A stretch of 17,050 nucleotides of DNA, taken from NCBI GenBank assembly GCA_964442015.1, contig CAYTYA010000033.1, forward strand, positions 1 through 17,050, written 5' to 3'. A program made the position numbers and the translations under genes. Positions 14,628 through 17,050 of this stretch are shown here, piece by piece; position 1 is the first letter of the stretch, and every line of letters begins with the position of its first letter. A model generated the notes under the pieces. That model saw nothing but the letters and a program-made list of their open reading frames with translations, did no database searches and was not told the origin of the DNA. This stretch comes from GCA-002701945 sp964442015 (GTDB taxonomy: Bacteria > Fidelibacterota > Marinisomatia > Marinisomatales > TCS55).

Positions 14628-15281
14628 CTACTTTATCATTTTAAGTATTTCTGCTACTAATTTCTCAATTCCAGAAGCAGCCTCTTTAATAGATTTCGCT
14701 TCCATATAAGCCGGAGTAGATACTACTTTTTTTTCTTTATCCACAACAATTTCATCAACAGGGCATAAAACATGCTTCGCACCCATTGCATCTATATCCG
14801 ATGCAGTCTGCTCATCAAAACCAATTGTTAATTCAGTCTCTCCTGCAAGAATTTTTGCCATTATAGCAGGAGCAATACAAATTACTCCAATAGGTTTCCC
14901 ATCATTATGAACTTCTCTAGATAATCTTAAAACATCTGGGTTTACAGAGCATTCCATGCCAGCCATAGCATAATCTGATAAGTTCTTTGCAACCCCAAAA
15001 CCACCTGGAAAAATTAATGCATCTAAACCTTTAGAAGTTATTCCAGCAATATCTTCAATATTCCCACGAGAAATTCGAGCAGATTCAATTAATACATTTC
15101 TTGAATCATCCATCTCTTCTCCTGTCGCATGATTAATAACATGTAATTGATCAATATTCGGAGCTATTACTATCATTTCAGCTCCCGCTTTATCTAGCTC
15201 AAGCATTGTAATAACTGTTTCATGGATTTCTGATCCATCATTTACTCCACAACCTGATAGGACAATTCCAATTTTTGACAT
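14628..15281 (-). CDS. elbB: ElbB (DJ-1/PfpI superfamily, glyoxalase-like)
   Basis: A 217-residue member of the DJ-1/PfpI superfamily matching ElbB, also named sigma cross-reacting protein 27A. It begins MSKIGIVLSGCGVNDGSEIHE with the conserved Glu18, has ALIFPGGFGVAKNLSDYA, and the nucleophile elbow GVICIAPA with Cys135. E. coli ElbB has glyoxalase-type activity in vitro and was linked to isoprenoid synthesis; the true role is open. An excellent ribosome site AAGGAG (15292-15287) lies five bases before the ATG and uses two bases of the queG stop codon, so translation is tied to queG. This is the clearest Shine-Dalgarno in the right block. Confidence 0.93.
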   Translation of the reverse strand: MSKIGIVLSGCGVNDGSEIHETVITMLELDKAGAEMIVIAPNIDQLHVINHATGEEMDDSRNVLIESARISRGNIEDIAGITSKGLDALIFPGGFGVAKNLSDYAMAGMECSVNPDVLRLSREVHNDGKPIGVICIAPAIMAKILAGETELTIGFDEQTASDIDAMGAKHVLCPVDEIVVDKEKKVVSTPAYMEAKSIKEAASGIEKLVAEILKMIK

Positions 15282-15290
15282 GATAACTCC

Positions 15291-16208
15291 TTATTTATTT
15301 GCTTTAATATTTCTTAATAGCCCAGCGTGTTTTGTTCTTTTCACAGCACTTCCCTTAAAAATTTTACGGAATTCATTTTCATCAATATTTTCCCATTCTT
15401 TATCCGTCCAGGATAATATTTCTATTTTAGGGGAAAAATTCATATCATTAGTTACTTGTGAAAATTTTTGATTCCATGGACACACCTCCTGACAAATATC
15501 ACAACCATAGATCCAATTATGTAATTCTGTATTAGATGTAAATTCACCTCTATGTTCAATTGTAAAATATGATATACATTTTTCAGCATAGATTTCATAA
15601 TCACCTAATGCATTGGTAGGGCATGAATCAATACATGCAGTACAGGATCCGCAAAGATCATCAATAAATTCCTCATCATATTCCAATTCGACATCAAGAA
15701 GAATTTCTCCTAAAAATAACCAGCTACCATAATCTCTAGTTATCAGATTTGTATGCTTCCCTTGCCATCCCAATCCTGCTCGCTGGGCCCATACTTTTTC
15801 CATAATGGGTGATGTATCTACACAAACAAGTGCTTTTATATCAGAATATTCAAATTTTATAAATTTTGCTAATTCGTACAATTTTGATTTTATTATTTGA
15901 TGATAATCTTCACCCCAAGCATAATTACTGAATTTATTATTGGATTCAAGATCATTTTGATCATGTCCAGAGTAGTAATTTAAACCAACAGATATAACAG
16001 ATTTAGCTTCCTTAAAATAATTAAATATATTTCCTCGCTCTTCTTTTCTTCTTTCCATCCAAGCCATCGATCCATGATGATTATTCTTTAACCAATCTTC
16101 TAATCGAACCTTTTCCTCCTTAGTAGATACTGCTTGTGTTATACCTATTTTATCGAAGCCTATATTTTTTGCTTTATCCTTAATTTGCTGGGTTAAAGAA
16201 TTTGACAT
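15291..16208 (-). CDS. queG: Epoxyqueuosine reductase QueG
   Basis: QueG reduces epoxyqueuosine to queuosine in the wobble base of certain tRNAs, using cobalamin and two [4Fe-4S] clusters. Visible are the reductive-dehalogenase-like N-terminus, the likely proton donor Asp131 in VDTSPIMEK, RAGLGWQGKHTNLI, cluster motif CGSCTACIDSCP (Cys186, 189, 192, 196) and YGCDICQEVCPWN (Cys236, 239, 243). At 305 residues it is the short form that ends at SAVKRTKHAGLLRN, without the C-terminal HEAT-like tail seen in longer versions. It is a second cobalamin-using enzyme in this window besides MetH. No Shine-Dalgarno is apparent before its ATG, 27 bases after the Nudix gene. Confidence 0.95.
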   Translation of the reverse strand: MSNSLTQQIKDKAKNIGFDKIGITQAVSTKEEKVRLEDWLKNNHHGSMAWMERRKEERGNIFNYFKEAKSVISVGLNYYSGHDQNDLESNNKFSNYAWGEDYHQIIKSKLYELAKFIKFEYSDIKALVCVDTSPIMEKVWAQRAGLGWQGKHTNLITRDYGSWLFLGEILLDVELEYDEEFIDDLCGSCTACIDSCPTNALGDYEIYAEKCISYFTIEHRGEFTSNTELHNWIYGCDICQEVCPWNQKFSQVTNDMNFSPKIEILSWTDKEWENIDENEFRKIFKGSAVKRTKHAGLLRNIKANK

Positions 16209-16235
16209 GAGAGAATGTATAAAGAAATTAAATGA

Positions 16236-16772
16236 TTACGAAAGAAGGCGTTCTGCCCAAAGAATTCCAATAATAGTTTTTACATCCGTAATTGCACCAT
16301 TCCATACCATCCGAACCGCATCTTCAATAGATGTAGGCATTAACTCAACAAATTCATCATGATCTGTATTTATTTGACTTTTTACAAGATTTTCAGCAAG
16401 AAAAATCCACATTTCTTCATTTGCAAAACCTATTGCAGGATGAATTTTAGTTACAAAAGTTAATTTATCAGCTAAATAACCAATTTCTTCTTCAAGCTCA
16501 CGGATAGCGCACACTTCTGGTTTTTCTCCTACATCTAACTTCCCTGCAGGGAGTTCAATCATTGTAGATTGAACTGGATAACGATACTGTTTAATTAATG
16601 CAAGTTTTCCATCAGGCATTATAGGAATTATGCAAGCTGCACCAGGATGATTAATCCATTCACGAGTTGATGTGTTTCCATCAGGTAGATTAACAATATC
16701 TTTTCGAACATCTAAAAAACTACCATCATATACCGTTTCAGATGATACAGTTGATTCTTTTAATTCAGTCAT
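16236..16772 (-). CDS. Nudix hydrolase, ADP-ribose pyrophosphatase type
   Basis: A 178-residue Nudix hydrolase, most like ADP-ribose pyrophosphatase (NudF), which splits ADP-ribose and related nucleotide sugars to AMP and ribose 5-phosphate. The Nudix box GX5EX7REUXEEXGU is exact at 77-99 (GKLDVGE, then RELEEEIGY). The upstream VYDGSFLDVRKD, INHPGAACIIP, LIKQYRYPV and IELPAGK are characteristic of the ADPRase subgroup. It follows the TPR gene by 15 bases and precedes queG by 27 bases, in one minus-strand run. Whether the natural substrate is ADP-ribose or another nucleoside diphosphate cannot be told from this sequence. Confidence 0.92.
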   Translation of the reverse strand: MTELKESTVSSETVYDGSFLDVRKDIVNLPDGNTSTREWINHPGAACIIPIMPDGKLALIKQYRYPVQSTMIELPAGKLDVGEKPEVCAIRELEEEIGYLADKLTFVTKIHPAIGFANEEMWIFLAENLVKSQINTDHDEFVELMPTSIEDAVRMVWNGAITDVKTIIGILWAERLLS

Positions 16773-16787
16773 TAAACAATATAGTTA

Positions 16788-17050
16788 TTATTGAAAATCT
16801 TTAAGTAATTCCTCTGCAATTGCAATCTGCTCCCAATCTCTTACTCTATCATCTTTTGAAGGCTCCATATTTGCAACTTCTTTTAAAAGTTTAACAGCTT
16901 CAACTTTCCTGCCATCTTTATATAATGCTTGCGCTAAATATACTTTTTGATTTGGAATTTGTTCTCCGACAGTGATTGATTTTGAAAGATACGATATTGC
17001 TTTATCATTATCAGGCCAAGATAATATAAATGGAATATATGGTGATTTAT
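16788..17050 (-). CDS. TPR-repeat protein, C-terminal fragment (cut by window edge)
   Basis: I translated this by hand: 86 complete residues ending at the TAA at 16790-16788, with the start beyond the window. The helix pairs AISYLSKSITVGEQIPNQKVYLAQALYKDGR and KVEAVKLLKEVANMEPSKDD have the tetratricopeptide spacing, and the chain ends EQIAIAEELLKDFQ. The helical ending recalls TRAP-transporter-associated TPR proteins, but too little is present to name it. No signal peptide can be judged. It lies 15 bases upstream of the Nudix gene in the same run. Confidence 0.75.
   Translation of the reverse strand, partial: KSPYIPFILSWPDNDKAISYLSKSITVGEQIPNQKVYLAQALYKDGRKVEAVKLLKEVANMEPSKDDRVRDWEQIAIAEELLKDFQ

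Noticed and set aside
1..17050. Mobile elements, prophage, CRISPR, toxin-antitoxin or defence genes.
   Set aside because: No transposase, integrase, repeat array or typical small toxin pair is seen, and all sizeable ORFs are housekeeping or metabolic genes with uniform composition.

Overview
The window is a compact, AT-rich bacterial chromosomal segment with short gene gaps and no mobile elements, CRISPR arrays, tRNAs or rRNAs that I can see. The gene set fits a free-living marine bacterium: B12-dependent MetH, ThyX, an LDH-like malate dehydrogenase, a fused 2-oxoacid dehydrogenase E1, and RNase G next to bL21/bL27. My best guess is the FCB side of the tree, such as Candidatus Marinimicrobia (SAR406), but this is an inference from gene content and composition, not a phylogenetic result.

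Left block, minus strand, about 10.85 kb down to base 1. This is one long co-directional run of eight genes: metH, peptidase E, a TPMT-like SAM-dependent methyltransferase, CysQ, ThyX, a fused E1 alpha-beta of a branched-chain 2-oxoacid dehydrogenase, a divergent FabD-like acyltransferase, and a glutaryl-CoA-dehydrogenase-type acyl-CoA dehydrogenase cut by the window edge. Gaps are 20 bases or less and several genes overlap, so it reads as an operon. At its head are a sigma70-type promoter, a SAM-II riboswitch aptamer of about 52 nt, and an intrinsic terminator whose U-tract ends 4 nt before the metH start. A strand of the aptamer can pair with the terminator loop, so a SAM-controlled transcription switch is readable from the sequence. 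SAM shortage should turn on methionine synthesis and probably the whole run.

Centre, plus strand, 11.1-14.3 kb. RNase G, bL21 and bL27 are followed by an intrinsic terminator, and then malate dehydrogenase stands alone. The approximately 260-base divergent region between the metH promoter and the RNase G gene has no gene but holds an 11-bp long-range inverted repeat enclosing an 18-base dyad.

Right block, minus strand, 14.3 kb to the window end. A TPR protein (only its C-terminus is present), an ADP-ribose pyrophosphatase-type Nudix hydrolase, epoxyqueuosine reductase QueG, ElbB of the DJ-1/PfpI superfamily and a small Rieske ferredoxin form a second minus-strand run. It meets malate dehydrogenase tail to tail, with a 6-base coding overlap and overlapping terminator-like hairpins.

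The most interesting points are the SAM-II/terminator switch ahead of metH, and the FabD-like protein that keeps the Ser/His dyad but has lost the malonate-binding arginine and two other signature residues, sitting beside a branched-chain acyl-CoA-producing enzyme.
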